DNA of 64,000 nucleotides. It comes from Antrihabitans spumae (GTDB lineage Bacteria; Actinomycetota; Actinomycetes; Mycobacteriales; Mycobacteriaceae). The notes below the pieces were generated by a model. The model made no database searches and was not told the origin of the DNA. It was given only the letters and a program-made list of their open reading frames with translations. Position 1 is the stretch's first letter; each line of letters begins with the position of its first letter. The translations under genes were made by a program, and so were the position numbers. The DNA lies in assembly GCF_043944905.1 (NCBI RefSeq), contig NZ_JBIMSN010000002.1:47237-111236 (forward strand). Direction: 5' to 3'. Shown in pieces: positions 35,596 to 44,635 of the stretch.

Positions 35596-36807
35596 TCAGT
35601 GCCTCTTCTTGTGTCGCTTTCCCGTTGGTCTCGCACCAGGTCGCGGCGACCGCGCCGTCGTCCGGTCGGTGGGTCCGGAGGCGGACGGGGTCGCCTTCGT
35701 GATCGTCACCGTGGATCCGGAGCCTGCGACGGAAGTGCCTGCGGTCGCAGCGTTCGGAGTGCCGTTCACGGCAGCTTCCCTACGAGCGAGCACCTTCTTG
35801 GTGTGTGCGGCCACAGGTCCCCAGCGCTCCTTAATGGACACCAGCAACGGCGTCGCGAAGAAGATCGACGAATACGCGCCGACGATCATGCCGACGAGTT
35901 GGACCAAGGCTAGATCCTTGAGGGTGCCGACACCGAGCAGCCACACCGCAATGACCATCAATCCGACGACAGGCAGCACACCGATCAATGTGGTGTTGAT
36001 CGATCGCATCAACGTCTGGTTGATCGCGAGGTTGGCTTGTTCGGCATAGGTGCGTTTGTTCAGGTGCAGCACACCTCGGGTGTTTTCTTCGACCTTGTCG
36101 AACACGACCACGGAGTCGTAGAGCGAGAAACCGAGAATCGTCAGCAGGCCGATCACCGTCGCGGGTGTCACCTCGAATCCGACGAGCGAATAGAACCCGG
36201 CGGTGACGACCATGTCGAAGAACAGCGCAGCCAATGCTGCTGCGGCCATGCCTCGTTCGTAACGCAGCGCGATGTAGGCGGTGACGAGCACGAGGAAGAC
36301 AGCGAGCGCGATCAAAGCCTTGCGGGTGATCTGGCCACCCCACGTCTCACTGACATCGGAGGTACTGATCTCGTTGATGTTCGGTACGCCGTTGCCGTCT
36401 CGGGGCTGGAACGCGTCGAACAACGCTTTCTGCAGTGTGTTCACCTGGTCGAGGTCGAGCGCTTCCGACCGGATCTGGAAGGTTTCGGAGCTGCCCGACC
36501 CGACTGTCTGGACCGACACCGGATCGCTTCCGATGACGGTCGAGTACACGTCCTCGACCTGTGAGGTGCTGATGCCATCGCCCGCCGGGAACTGGACCTT
36601 GGAACCGCCCTCGAAGTCGATGCCGAGTGTGAATCCGCGGAATACGATGGCCAGCAACGAGATCAAGACGATTGCAGCCGTGATGATGTAGAAGATCCGT
36701 CGTCTTCCGACTACCTCGAAAGCACCCGTTCCGGTGTAGAGCCGCGAGAAGAACGAGTGGTGCGGCGCCGCGGTTGTCTTGGGTTCTGTGATCGTCGATT
36801 CGCTCAT
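35596..36807 (-). CDS. secF: Protein translocase subunit SecF
   Basis: 403 residues. With SecD it uses the proton gradient to pull secreted proteins out of the Sec channel. First membrane helix at about 35-60 (IFYIITAAIVLISLLAIVF), then the extracytoplasmic domain starting GFTLGIDFEGGSKVQF. Five more helices follow at about 165-325, with the conserved VIGLLTILGFSLYDSVVVFDK. The C-terminal tail is longer than in E. coli and is basic, Thr/Pro-rich (to KRHKKRH). One base separates it from secD. Confidence 0.95.
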   Translation of the reverse strand: MSESTITEPKTTAAPHHSFFSRLYTGTGAFEVVGRRRIFYIITAAIVLISLLAIVFRGFTLGIDFEGGSKVQFPAGDGISTSQVEDVYSTVIGSDPVSVQTVGSGSSETFQIRSEALDLDQVNTLQKALFDAFQPRDGNGVPNINEISTSDVSETWGGQITRKALIALAVFLVLVTAYIALRYERGMAAAALAALFFDMVVTAGFYSLVGFEVTPATVIGLLTILGFSLYDSVVVFDKVEENTRGVLHLNKRTYAEQANLAINQTLMRSINTTLIGVLPVVGLMVIAVWLLGVGTLKDLALVQLVGMIVGAYSSIFFATPLLVSIKERWGPVAAHTKKVLARREAAVNGTPNAATAGTSVAGSGSTVTITKATPSASGPTDRTTARSPRPGARPTGKRHKKRH

Positions 36808-36808
36808 C

Positions 36809-38512
36809 TCAGAACTCCTTCACTGCGGCGCCGGCTGCGACGGCCTTGCGCTCACGGGCAACCTGCTGAACGGCACCGAGTCCGTTGATCTGCGGTTTCG
36901 ACCAGAACGTCGAGCGCGACGCCAGATATACGAGCGGCCAGGTTACGAGGAACACGACGGCAACGTCGAGAACCGTTGTCAGGCCGAGGGTGAAGGCGAA
37001 GCCCTTGACCTGTCCGGCGGCAAGTACGTAGAGCACAGCAGAGGCGATGAAGCTGACAGCGTTGCCGGACAGAATCGTCCGTTTGGCGCGTTCCCAACCA
37101 CGTGGCACCGCCGATCTGAAGCTTCTCCCCTCCCTGATCTCGTCCTTTATTCGTTCGAAGAAGACGACGAAGGAGTCGGCGGTCATGCCGATGCCGATGA
37201 TCAAACCGGCGATGCCGGAGAGGTCGAGGGTGAAGTTCATGTAGCGGCCGAGCAGCACGAGGATGCCGAAGACCATGATTCCGGACGCGATCAGCGACAA
37301 CGCTGTGAGCAGTCCGAGCATGCGGTAGTAGAACAGGCAGTACAGCAGGACGACCGCGAGACCGATCGCACCGGCAAGCAACCCGGCTCGCAACGACGAG
37401 AGTCCGAGCGACGCCGACACCGTCTCCGCTTCCGACGACGAGAACGAGAGCGGCAGCGAGCCGTACTTCAGCGTGTTCGCCAGTTCTTTGGCGGCACTCG
37501 GCGTGAAGTCGCCGGTGATCTGTGTCGCGCTGCCCTCAGGTGTCGCACCCTGGATGACCGGTGCGCTGACGACCTTGGAATCCAGCGTGAAAGCTGCGCG
37601 CTTCTGCAGGTTCTCCGACGTGAACTTCGCCCACGTCTTGCTGCCTGCCGCATCGAATTCGAGGCTCACGACGTTCCGGGCCTGCTGCTGCTCGTAGTAC
37701 GAGGAGGCGTCCGCGATGTCCTGGCCGTCGATGATGCTCGGTCCGAGCAGGAACTTCTCGCCCTGCTCACCACAGGTGACCAGCGGCAGGGCTGGGTCGT
37801 CGTTACCTTGCAGCGGATCGGGGGCGTTGCAGTCCAGCGCGGCGAAGGCAGCTGCCTGAATTGCGGGATCGAGACTCTGCCGCGCATTTTTGGCGTCGGT
37901 GATTTCCTTCGCGGCCTGGTCGGGCCCGGAAAGCGGTGGCGGCTCGTTCGACGCGGTGGTCGGCGGTGCACTGGGGGCTGAGGTCGGTTCGGACCCGTCT
38001 GTCGGGGCCGGTACGTCGGTCGGCGGGTCCTGCGCCGGGAACGGACGGCTCTGCGGCTGCTGTTCGGTCGGTGGCGTGGCAGGCACCGGCGCGGAGTCCG
38101 CTGGTGCGGGAGGTGTGGCCGCGGGTGGCGCCGCTGCGGCGGGCGGATCGAGCACCGGCCGGATGTAGAGGCGTGCGGTCTGACCGAGTGTGCGGGCTTG
38201 CGAACTGTCGTCACCAGGCACCGTAATGACGAGGTTGTCGCCGTCGATGATCACTTCGGAGCCCGAAACGCCGAGTCCGTTGACACGGGTCTCGATGATG
38301 GCCTGCGCCTGCTTGAGCGAATCTTGACTCGGTGCGCTGCCGTCGGGCGTTCGTGCGGTCAGCGTGACGCGCGTGCCGCCCTGCAGGTCGATCCCCAGCT
38401 TCGGGGTCGGGGACTTGTCGCCGGTGAAGAACACCAGCGCGTAGACGATGCCCATCAGTACGCCGAAAACGATGAGCGAGCGCGCTGGACGCACCGATCC
38501 CTGGGGTGCCAC
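36809..38512 (-). CDS. secD: Protein translocase subunit SecD
   Basis: 567 residues. One N-terminal helix, then P1 domain motifs GIDLQGGTRVTL at about 39-50. A long Pro/Ala/Thr-rich insert runs from about 120 to 200 in the extracytoplasmic loop, typical of mycobacterial-type SecD. The C-terminal half has five membrane helices with LPLSFSSSEAETVSASLGL, the Gly-rich IAGLIIGIGMTADSFVVFFERIKDE, and the final ALYVLAAGQVKGFAFTLG. Start GTG 38512. It partners SecF (downstream) and YajC (upstream). Confidence 0.95.
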   Translation of the reverse strand: MAPQGSVRPARSLIVFGVLMGIVYALVFFTGDKSPTPKLGIDLQGGTRVTLTARTPDGSAPSQDSLKQAQAIIETRVNGLGVSGSEVIIDGDNLVITVPGDDSSQARTLGQTARLYIRPVLDPPAAAAPPAATPPAPADSAPVPATPPTEQQPQSRPFPAQDPPTDVPAPTDGSEPTSAPSAPPTTASNEPPPLSGPDQAAKEITDAKNARQSLDPAIQAAAFAALDCNAPDPLQGNDDPALPLVTCGEQGEKFLLGPSIIDGQDIADASSYYEQQQARNVVSLEFDAAGSKTWAKFTSENLQKRAAFTLDSKVVSAPVIQGATPEGSATQITGDFTPSAAKELANTLKYGSLPLSFSSSEAETVSASLGLSSLRAGLLAGAIGLAVVLLYCLFYYRMLGLLTALSLIASGIMVFGILVLLGRYMNFTLDLSGIAGLIIGIGMTADSFVVFFERIKDEIREGRSFRSAVPRGWERAKRTILSGNAVSFIASAVLYVLAAGQVKGFAFTLGLTTVLDVAVVFLVTWPLVYLASRSTFWSKPQINGLGAVQQVARERKAVAAGAAVKEF

Positions 38513-38652
38513 GGTTCGTATTTCTCCTCGGTAGCGAGTGATTGGGCTTGTCGAACAACCTCGTGGTCGACGCGGCCTTTACCGGCCGACGGCTATAAGG
38601 ACAACTGCGGTTGTCGACGATGCGGCACGACGCGGTCGTGCCGTTGCGAGCG

Positions 38653-39003
38653 TCAGTCCTTGTTGAGGCGCGGGGTCGTGTCCGTCGCCGGGGTTTCCTC
38701 GGCGTCCGTCTCGACCTCGGCGACCGCATCCGACTCGTCGTATGCGTCGTCGGACAGCACTTCCCGCACGGCGGAGCGCGTCCACGTCGTGATCACATCT
38801 TCGGCGATCTCGAGGTCGATCGATGTCTCGTCGACCTCGACGATGATGCCCTGGATGCCACTGGTCATCAGCACGCGATCGCCGACGGAGAGCTCGGACT
38901 GCATTGCAGCTGTCTTCGCCATCTCCTTCTTCTGCCGACGCGTCGCGAGGTACATCGGGACGATCAGGGCAACGAGCAGGAGCGGAAAGAGCAGATTTTC
39001 CAT
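38653..39003 (-). CDS. yajC: Preprotein translocase accessory subunit YajC
   Basis: 116 residues. One membrane helix at about 3-20 (NLLFPLLLVALIVPMYLA), then the family core RRQKKEMAKTAAMQSELSVGDRVLMTSGIQGIIVEVDE, with an acidic, low-complexity C-terminal tail. It belongs to the SecDF-YajC complex on the cytosolic face. The secD start lies 140 bases further along; yajC-secD-secF order is conserved. ruvB is upstream after a 167-base gap with no gene seen. Confidence 0.93.
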   Translation of the reverse strand: MENLLFPLLLVALIVPMYLATRRQKKEMAKTAAMQSELSVGDRVLMTSGIQGIIVEVDETSIDLEIAEDVITTWTRSAVREVLSDDAYDESDAVAEVETDAEETPATDTTPRLNKD

Positions 39004-39170
39004 TGCGACAGTCAGTCCTCAGCGGTTCGGCAGGCATGCGGTATCGCGGGTCGGATTGACCCACGGCAGTACCCCAGTCTGCCATTACCCTGCCATGATC
39101 GCCTCCACGACCCGGGAACGCTGGCGGTTCGAGCCGCCTACTGCGCACGATACGGCCGGCACGACCCGAG

Positions 39171-40247
39171 CTAGCGGTCTTCGAACAGCTCCAATTGGGG
39201 TTCGCTTGCTCGTACTTCGATACCGCCGACGGCGAGGTCCGGAGGCGGGACGAGGCCGAGTTGTTCCCATGCGGCGGCGGTGGCGACGCGGCCACGTGGG
39301 GTGCGCGCGATCATGCCTGCACGCACCAGAAACGGCTCGCAGACCTCTTCGACGGTGGCGGGTTCCTCACCGACGGCGACGGCAAGTGTCGAGACACCGA
39401 CCGGTCCACCGCCGAAACTGCGCACGAGTGCGCTGAGCACCGACCGGTCGAGGCGGTCGAGTCCGAGCCTGTCGACGTCGTAGACCGCAAGCGCGGCTCG
39501 TGCGATGTCGCGGGTGATGATGCCGTCAGCCCGCACTTCGGCATAGTCGCGCACTCGTCGCAGCAACCGGTTCGCGATACGTGGTGTGCCACGGGACCGC
39601 CCGGCGATTTCCGCAGCGGCGTCCTCCCCCAGCTCGACGCCCAGTATCCGCGCGGACCGCGCCAGGATTCGCTGCAGCTCGGCAGGTTCGTAGAAGTCCA
39701 TGTGGGCGGTGAAACCGAAGCGGTCGCGTAGGGGTCCGGTCAATGCTCCGGACCGCGTTGTCGCACCGACAAGGGTGAACGGTGCGACCTCGAGCGGAAT
39801 AGAGGTCGCACCAGGCCCTTTGCCGACGATCACGTCGACGCGGAAGTCTTCCATCGCGAGGTAGAGCATCTCTTCGGCAGGACGCGCGATCCGATGTATC
39901 TCGTCGATGAACAGCACGTCGCCTTCGACGAGGTTGCTGAGCATGGCGGCGAGATCACCCGCGCGTTCCAGTGCAGGACCGGAGGTCAGCCGCAGGGATG
40001 AGTTCAGTTCGGCAGCGATGATCATCGCCATGCTCGTCTTGCCGAGCCCGGGCGGACCCGACAGGAGAATGTGATCGGGTGTGCCGCCGCGCATCTTCGC
40101 GCCACTCAGGACGAGTTGCAGCTGTTCCCGGACCCGCGGCTGACCGATGAAGTCGTCGAGGCTTTTCGGCCGCAGGCTTGCTTCGACGTCGCCGTCGGAC
40201 GTCAAATAACTTGCGGTGACTTGAGATTCGTCCGAATCCACGGTCAT
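39171..40247 (-). CDS. ruvB: Holliday junction branch migration ATPase RuvB
   Basis: 358 residues. AAA+ motor: SLDDFIGQPRVREQL near 30, Walker A GPPGLGKTSMA at about 65-75, Walker B DVLFIDEIHR at about 114-123, sensor-type GATTRSGALTGPLRDRFG, then the winged-helix C-terminus (RTPRGRVATAAAW). Forms hexamers that pump DNA through RuvA-bound junctions. Its ATG overlaps the ruvA stop by four bases, so ruvC-ruvA-ruvB is one operon. No LexA box was recognised upstream. Confidence 0.97.
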   Translation of the reverse strand: MTVDSDESQVTASYLTSDGDVEASLRPKSLDDFIGQPRVREQLQLVLSGAKMRGGTPDHILLSGPPGLGKTSMAMIIAAELNSSLRLTSGPALERAGDLAAMLSNLVEGDVLFIDEIHRIARPAEEMLYLAMEDFRVDVIVGKGPGATSIPLEVAPFTLVGATTRSGALTGPLRDRFGFTAHMDFYEPAELQRILARSARILGVELGEDAAAEIAGRSRGTPRIANRLLRRVRDYAEVRADGIITRDIARAALAVYDVDRLGLDRLDRSVLSALVRSFGGGPVGVSTLAVAVGEEPATVEEVCEPFLVRAGMIARTPRGRVATAAAWEQLGLVPPPDLAVGGIEVRASEPQLELFEDR

Positions 40248-40849
40248 CGGTTCCTACCGAGCAACCCGAGTGCCGACCGTAGCGCGACCGATGTCGTCGC
40301 CTCCGGCTCCGCTGCGAGCACCGAATCGGTTGCCTGTTCGGCCTGTTTGGCGGGAAAGCCGAGGCCGGTCAACGCCTCGACGATCTGATCGCGAACGGGT
40401 CCAGATCCGGCAACCGGCTGCGAACCGGCCGGACCTGCGTGCACAGGGACTGCTTCGACCTTGTCCCGCAGTTCGACGACGAGACGCTCTGCGCCACGCT
40501 TACCGATACCGGGCACGCGCATCAGGGCTGTGTGATTGCCTTCGGCGAGCGCCTTGCGCAGCGCTTCGGGTTCCAGGACTGCGAGCACCGCCATCGCAAG
40601 CCTGGGTCCGACACCGGAGACCGTCTGCAACAGACCGAAGAGGTCGCGCGATTCGGTGTCGGAGAAACCGAAAAGAGTCATCGAATCTTCGCGGACGATC
40701 ATCGCGGTGACAAGACGCGCCTCCGACCCTCGTTGCAGAGTGGCGAGGGTTGCGGGTGTCGCATTGAGGCGATACCCGACACCCGCCGCCTCGATGACGA
40801 CGTGATCGAGAGCGATTTCGAGAACCTCACCGCGGACGGATGCAATCAT
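40244..40849 (-). CDS. ruvA: Holliday junction branch migration protein RuvA
   Basis: 201 residues. N-terminal OB domain MIASVRGEVLEIALDHVVIEAAGVGY, then two helix-hairpin-helix motifs (LLQTVSGVGPRLAMAVLAVL and LMRVPGIGKRGAERLVVELRDK) and the flexible RuvB-binding C-terminus (LTGLGFPAKQAEQATDSVL). Binds the four-way junction and recruits RuvB. The start overlaps ruvC and the stop overlaps ruvB by four bases each. Confidence 0.96.
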   Translation of the reverse strand: MIASVRGEVLEIALDHVVIEAAGVGYRLNATPATLATLQRGSEARLVTAMIVREDSMTLFGFSDTESRDLFGLLQTVSGVGPRLAMAVLAVLEPEALRKALAEGNHTALMRVPGIGKRGAERLVVELRDKVEAVPVHAGPAGSQPVAGSGPVRDQIVEALTGLGFPAKQAEQATDSVLAAEPEATTSVALRSALGLLGRNR

Positions 40850-41418
40850 CTGGCCTTCGCCTCCTTACGAACCTGCGCCAACCGCGCCTCGTAGCGTTTC
40901 TTCTGTTCCGCAGCAGCGGCTTCGGCCTGCGCCATCCGCTCCATCATCGGCGCCCGCCAGCAATGGCAGATCGCGAGCGCGAGCGCATCGGCCGCATCCG
41001 CGGGTGTCGGTTTCGTCTGCAAGCCGAGGATGCGGGTGACCATCGCGGTGACCTGGTTCTTGTCCGCGGCACCATTGCCTGTGACCGCCGACTTGACTTG
41101 GCTCGGTGTGTGAAAGGTGACCGGAATGTCTCTGCGCGCGGCGGCCAACGCGATGACGCCACCCGCCTGAGCGGTTCCCATCGCGGTCCGTACGTTCTGT
41201 TGCGAGAACACCCGCTCGATCGCAACGGCAGTCGGTTTGTGTGTGTCCATCCAGTACTCGGCGGCATTGGCGATCAGCAGCAGCCGGCGCGACAATTCCA
41301 TATCCGCAGGAGTACGAACAACGTCGATATCCAGCGCGGTGACTTCGCGCCCGCGACCGCTCTCGATCAAGCTCAGGCCACACCGAGTGAGCCCAGGGTC
41401 GACACCCATCACCCGCAC
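40846..41418 (-). CDS. ruvC: Crossover junction endodeoxyribonuclease RuvC
   Basis: 190 residues from GTG 41418, preceded by AGAGGAG; a GTG at 41436 is six codons longer with weaker signal. The RNase H-fold catalytic acids are the Asp of MGVDPGLTRCG (about D6), the Glu of VAIERVFSQQN (about E68), and the C-terminal DAADALALAICH (Asp pair near 140). Cuts Holliday junctions in partnership with RuvAB. First gene of ruvCAB. Confidence 0.95.
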   Translation of the reverse strand: MRVMGVDPGLTRCGLSLIESGRGREVTALDIDVVRTPADMELSRRLLLIANAAEYWMDTHKPTAVAIERVFSQQNVRTAMGTAQAGGVIALAAARRDIPVTFHTPSQVKSAVTGNGAADKNQVTAMVTRILGLQTKPTPADAADALALAICHCWRAPMMERMAQAEAAAAEQKKRYEARLAQVRKEAKAR

Positions 41419-41598
41419 CCGAACTCCTCTCGCCACTACGAACAGCTGTTCGAGAGCCTAGCGGTCGAAGCCGACAATCTGCGGTTGCGACACAACCGGT
41501 CGTCTGAACCATATCGACCGAAGTTCATTCGATTTGCTGACATGCGGTTACACGGCGCGCTGATAGATATGAGTACCCCCCTTATCGAGAGGTAGCCG

Positions 41599-42267
41599 AT
41601 GCGCGCTGACACCGTCCCCAACCGACTAGCAGCAGGGTTCGTTCTTGCCGCACTCACGCTTTCGGGATGTTCGGGCCAGGACTCGACAGATGCGGCCACC
41701 ACGACAACGACAGCGCAGACCACCACGGCGGCAAAGACCACTACGCCCGCGACGTCGACGACGCAGCCTACAAGTTCCGCGACGCGAACGTCAGCGACGA
41801 GCGCATCGGTAACCAACGGCACAGCCGCGGCCGGTCCGACGGAAACGTGGGCGACGAATCCGCTCTACGTCGGCAATATCCCGGAGGAACAGTTCGTCAA
41901 GGGCGAACCGACCTCCGACGACATCAAGATCAACGGCAAGTCCTACCAGTTCAGCTGGGTATGGGAAGGCGACTACTACTCGCCGGAGAGCTACACCGCC
42001 GAATTCAACATCCCGCTCGGCTAAAAATCGCTCGACTTCACTCTCGGCATGACCGACGAGACCTCGATCGACGACGACATAGACGGCGTAGCGTCGCTGA
42101 CGGTCTACGTCGGCGGCAACGCCGTTTACGGGCCTGCCGAATTCAAGTACACCGACGAGATCCCTGTCAGCATCCCGGTCGATGGCAAGAGTCGGATTCG
42201 GGTCGATATCAGCGGTCTCCAGAACAACGAGTTCGCCGCACTCGCCGGCGCCAAGTTCGTCCGCTAG
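41599..42267 (+). pseudogene. NPCBM-like lipoprotein gene interrupted by one in-frame TAA
   Basis: ATG 41599 with a GAGAGGTAG site starts a lipoprotein: the signal ends in LTLSGC (Cys about 24), followed by a Thr/Ala-rich linker. The reading frame stops at TAA 42022-42024, then continues without shift for 81 more codons to TAG 42267. Together the two parts look like one NPCBM/NEW2-type beta domain (YTAEFNIPLG before the stop, KSLDFTLGMTDE after it). NPCBM domains bind carbohydrate. One base change explains the break; a sequencing error, true pseudogene or readthrough are all possible. The truncated 141-residue product would lack half the domain. Confidence 0.7.
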
Positions 42268-42275
42268 CGACAGCC

Positions 42276-43028
42276 TCAGTCCTCCAGTTCGGCGAGGACC
42301 TCGTCGGAGACGTCGACGTTGGAGTAGACGTTCTGCACGTCGTCGAGGTCTTCGAGTGCGTCGATCAGTTTGAACACCTTGCGCGCGCCGTCGGCATCGA
42401 CTGCAACACTCACCGACGGCTGAAAGCTTGCTTCAGCGGAGTCGTAGTCGATGCTCGCCTCTTGCAATGCCGACCGTACGGCAACGAGATCGGTTGGCTC
42501 GCTGACGATTTCGAAGCTCTCACCAAGGTCGGACACATCCTCTGCGCCGGCCTCGAGTACGGCCGTCAAGATGTCGTCCTCGGTGAGTCCGTTCTTGTCG
42601 AGCGTGACGAGACCTTTGCGGGAGAACAGGTAGGCGACGGAACCCGGGTCGGCAAGGTTGCCGCCGTTTCGGGTCATGGCGGTGCGGACCTCGCCTGCGG
42701 CACGGTTGCGGTTGTCTGTCAGACATTCGACGAGCAGAGCGACACCGTTGGGTCCGTAGCCCTCGTACATGATCGTCTGCCAGTCGGCGCCGCCCGCTTC
42801 CTCACCGGCACCGCGCTTGCGCGCGCGTTCGATGTTGTCGTTGGGGACCGACGTCTTCTTGGCCTTCTGAATCGCGTCGTACAACGTCGGGTTGCCCGAC
42901 GGGTCACCGCCTCCGGTGCGGGCAGCGACCTCGATGTTCTTGATCAGCTTTGCGAAGGACTTGCCACGCCGGGCGTCGATCACGGCCTTCTTGTGCTTGG
43001 TGGTCGCCCATTTGGAGTGGCCGCTCAT
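42276..43028 (-). CDS. YebC/PmpR-family protein (TACO1-like)
   Basis: 250 residues, well conserved: MSGHSKWATTKHKKAVIDARRGK at the N-terminus and GGGDPSGNPTLYDAIQKAKKTSVPNDNIERA following. YebC members are described as transcription regulators and, more recently, as translation factors that relieve stalling at proline-rich stretches. That would suit a genome with so many Pro-rich proteins, but is inference. Orthologue of Rv2603c and in the same place, next to pdxT. Confidence 0.94.
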   Translation of the reverse strand: MSGHSKWATTKHKKAVIDARRGKSFAKLIKNIEVAARTGGGDPSGNPTLYDAIQKAKKTSVPNDNIERARKRGAGEEAGGADWQTIMYEGYGPNGVALLVECLTDNRNRAAGEVRTAMTRNGGNLADPGSVAYLFSRKGLVTLDKNGLTEDDILTAVLEAGAEDVSDLGESFEIVSEPTDLVAVRSALQEASIDYDSAEASFQPSVSVAVDADGARKVFKLIDALEDLDDVQNVYSNVDVSDEVLAELED

Positions 43029-43101
43029 GCGCTAGTTCCTTCGAGTCGAGTGCCCGGTATCCGCGTGACCGGCTGACAGCTATTTCACTTTACTCGCCGC
43101 G

Positions 43102-43740
43102 TTAACGCGCTTTTCGCACGATATCGACGAACAGGTCGTGGACGCGTAGATCGCCGGTCACTTCCGGATGGAACGACGTTGCCACCACCGCGCCCTGCCT
43201 GACAGCGACGATGCGTCCCGCAGCTGGACCGTTCGGCACCGTGGCCAGCACATCGACACCATCGCCGGCACGCTCGACCCACGGCGCTCGAATGAACACC
43301 GCGCGCATCTTCTCGCCGTCGATGCCTGCGAAATCGAGATCGGTCTCGAACGAGTCGACTTGACGACCGAATGCGTTGCGTCGCACCGTCATATCGATAG
43401 CGTCGAGGTGCTGGGCGTCCGGCCGGGTATCGAGCACTTCCGAGGCAAGCATGATCATGCCTGCGCACGAGCCGAAGGCGGGCAGACCGTCGCCGAGCAG
43501 CTCGCGAAGTGGCTCCAGAACCTCGAAAACAGTAAGCAGACGGCTGATCGTCGTCGACTCGCCGCCTGGAATCACCAGACCGTCGATGCTGCGCAACTCG
43601 CTGACTCGGCGAACGCCCACAGCGTCGGCCCCGCAGGCGTCCAACGCCGAGAAGTGTTCGCGGACATCACCTTGCAAAGCAAGAACGCCGATCTTGGGTC
43701 GAGCAGTAACAGATCGAGAGGTCACGGGTCGTGCAGTCAT
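43102..43740 (-). CDS. pdxT: Pyridoxal 5'-phosphate synthase glutaminase subunit
   Basis: 212 residues. Class I-type glutaminase that feeds ammonia to PdxS for vitamin B6 synthesis. Core KIGVLALQGDVREHFSALDACGA, oxyanion region VIPGGESTTISRLL, nucleophile Cys in FGSCAGMIMLA, and catalytic His-Glu in TSFHPEV. The ATG at 43740 gives a short tail (about 16 residues) before the core; a GTG at 43725 (VTSRSV) is an alternative. It lies between yebC and tesB as in mycobacteria. Confidence 0.93.
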   Translation of the reverse strand: MTARPVTSRSVTARPKIGVLALQGDVREHFSALDACGADAVGVRRVSELRSIDGLVIPGGESTTISRLLTVFEVLEPLRELLGDGLPAFGSCAGMIMLASEVLDTRPDAQHLDAIDMTVRRNAFGRQVDSFETDLDFAGIDGEKMRAVFIRAPWVERAGDGVDVLATVPNGPAAGRIVAVRQGAVVATSFHPEVTGDLRVHDLFVDIVRKAR

Positions 43741-43751
43741 AGGTTCGGCGC

Positions 43752-44573
43752 TCAGTCTTCTCGCAGCGTTCGAGTCAGGCCCTCCTGCACGACCGCGGCA
43801 ACCATATTGCCGGCAGCGTCGAAGATCCGGCCCTGCGTCAGCGCCCGACCGAACCCGGCCGAGGGTGACGACTGGTCGTAGAGCAACCACTCGTCGGCGC
43901 GGAACGGCCGCAGGAACCACAGCGCATGGTCGAGCGATGCGTTCATCGTGATCTCGTCGGGGTGAATCACCTTCGCGGACCCGAGCAGCGTCATGTCGCT
44001 CATGTAGGCGAGTGTGCAGACGTGGAAGACGGGCTCGTCGGGCAGTTTCTCCCGGTAGCGGAACCACACCTGCTGCTGCGACGCAGCGCCGGGTCGCTTG
44101 ACGACCATGTCGTCGGGCAGCACTCGAATGTCGTAGTTGGACCATTCACGCAGCACCCACTGCCGATCCGGACTCAGCGTTTCCGCGGAATCGGCAATCT
44201 CCTCGGGACCCGGGACGTCAGGCATCTCGTCCTGATGCGCGATGCCTTCCTCGAACACGTGGAAAGACGCCGACATGGTGAAGATCGCCTTGCCGTCCTG
44301 CACACCGGTCACGCGACGCGTGCAGAACGAGCGCCCGTCTCGAATGCGGTCGACGAGGTATACCGTCGCCTTCGCTGGGTTGCCCGGTCGCAGAAAGTAG
44401 CCGTGCAGGGAGTGGACCTGAAATTCCGGGTCGACCGTTCGGACCGCCGCGACCAGCGCCTGACCTGCGACCTGCCCGCCGAACGTGCGCATCAGTGTCG
44501 TCTCGGTCGACGCACCTCGGAAGATGTCTTTTTCGAGCTTCTCGATCTGTAGCGCTTGCTCGATCGTCGCCAT
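43752..44573 (-). CDS. tesB: Acyl-CoA thioesterase II
   Basis: 273 residues from ATG 44573 (GGGGA upstream). Double hotdog enzyme that hydrolyses medium- and long-chain acyl-CoA. N-terminal FRGASTETTLMRTFGGQVAGQALVAA; the second domain has YMSDMTLLGSA and the DHALWFLRPFRADEWLLYDQSSPSAGFGR block with the family's catalytic Asp/Thr/Gln-type residues. Orthologue of Rv2605c (TesB2). Same strand as pdxT, 11 bases upstream of its start. Confidence 0.94.
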   Translation of the reverse strand: MATIEQALQIEKLEKDIFRGASTETTLMRTFGGQVAGQALVAAVRTVDPEFQVHSLHGYFLRPGNPAKATVYLVDRIRDGRSFCTRRVTGVQDGKAIFTMSASFHVFEEGIAHQDEMPDVPGPEEIADSAETLSPDRQWVLREWSNYDIRVLPDDMVVKRPGAASQQQVWFRYREKLPDEPVFHVCTLAYMSDMTLLGSAKVIHPDEITMNASLDHALWFLRPFRADEWLLYDQSSPSAGFGRALTQGRIFDAAGNMVAAVVQEGLTRTLRED

Positions 44574-44635
44574 GCGCAATCCCCTTCGGTCGTCGGGCTC
44601 AGGCTAGCAATTGCAGTACCGGGCAAGATTGAACG

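Noticed and set aside
36809..38512. Pro/Ala-rich insert in SecD as a novelty
   Set aside because: The same insert type is known in mycobacterial SecD, so it is ordinary for the lineage.
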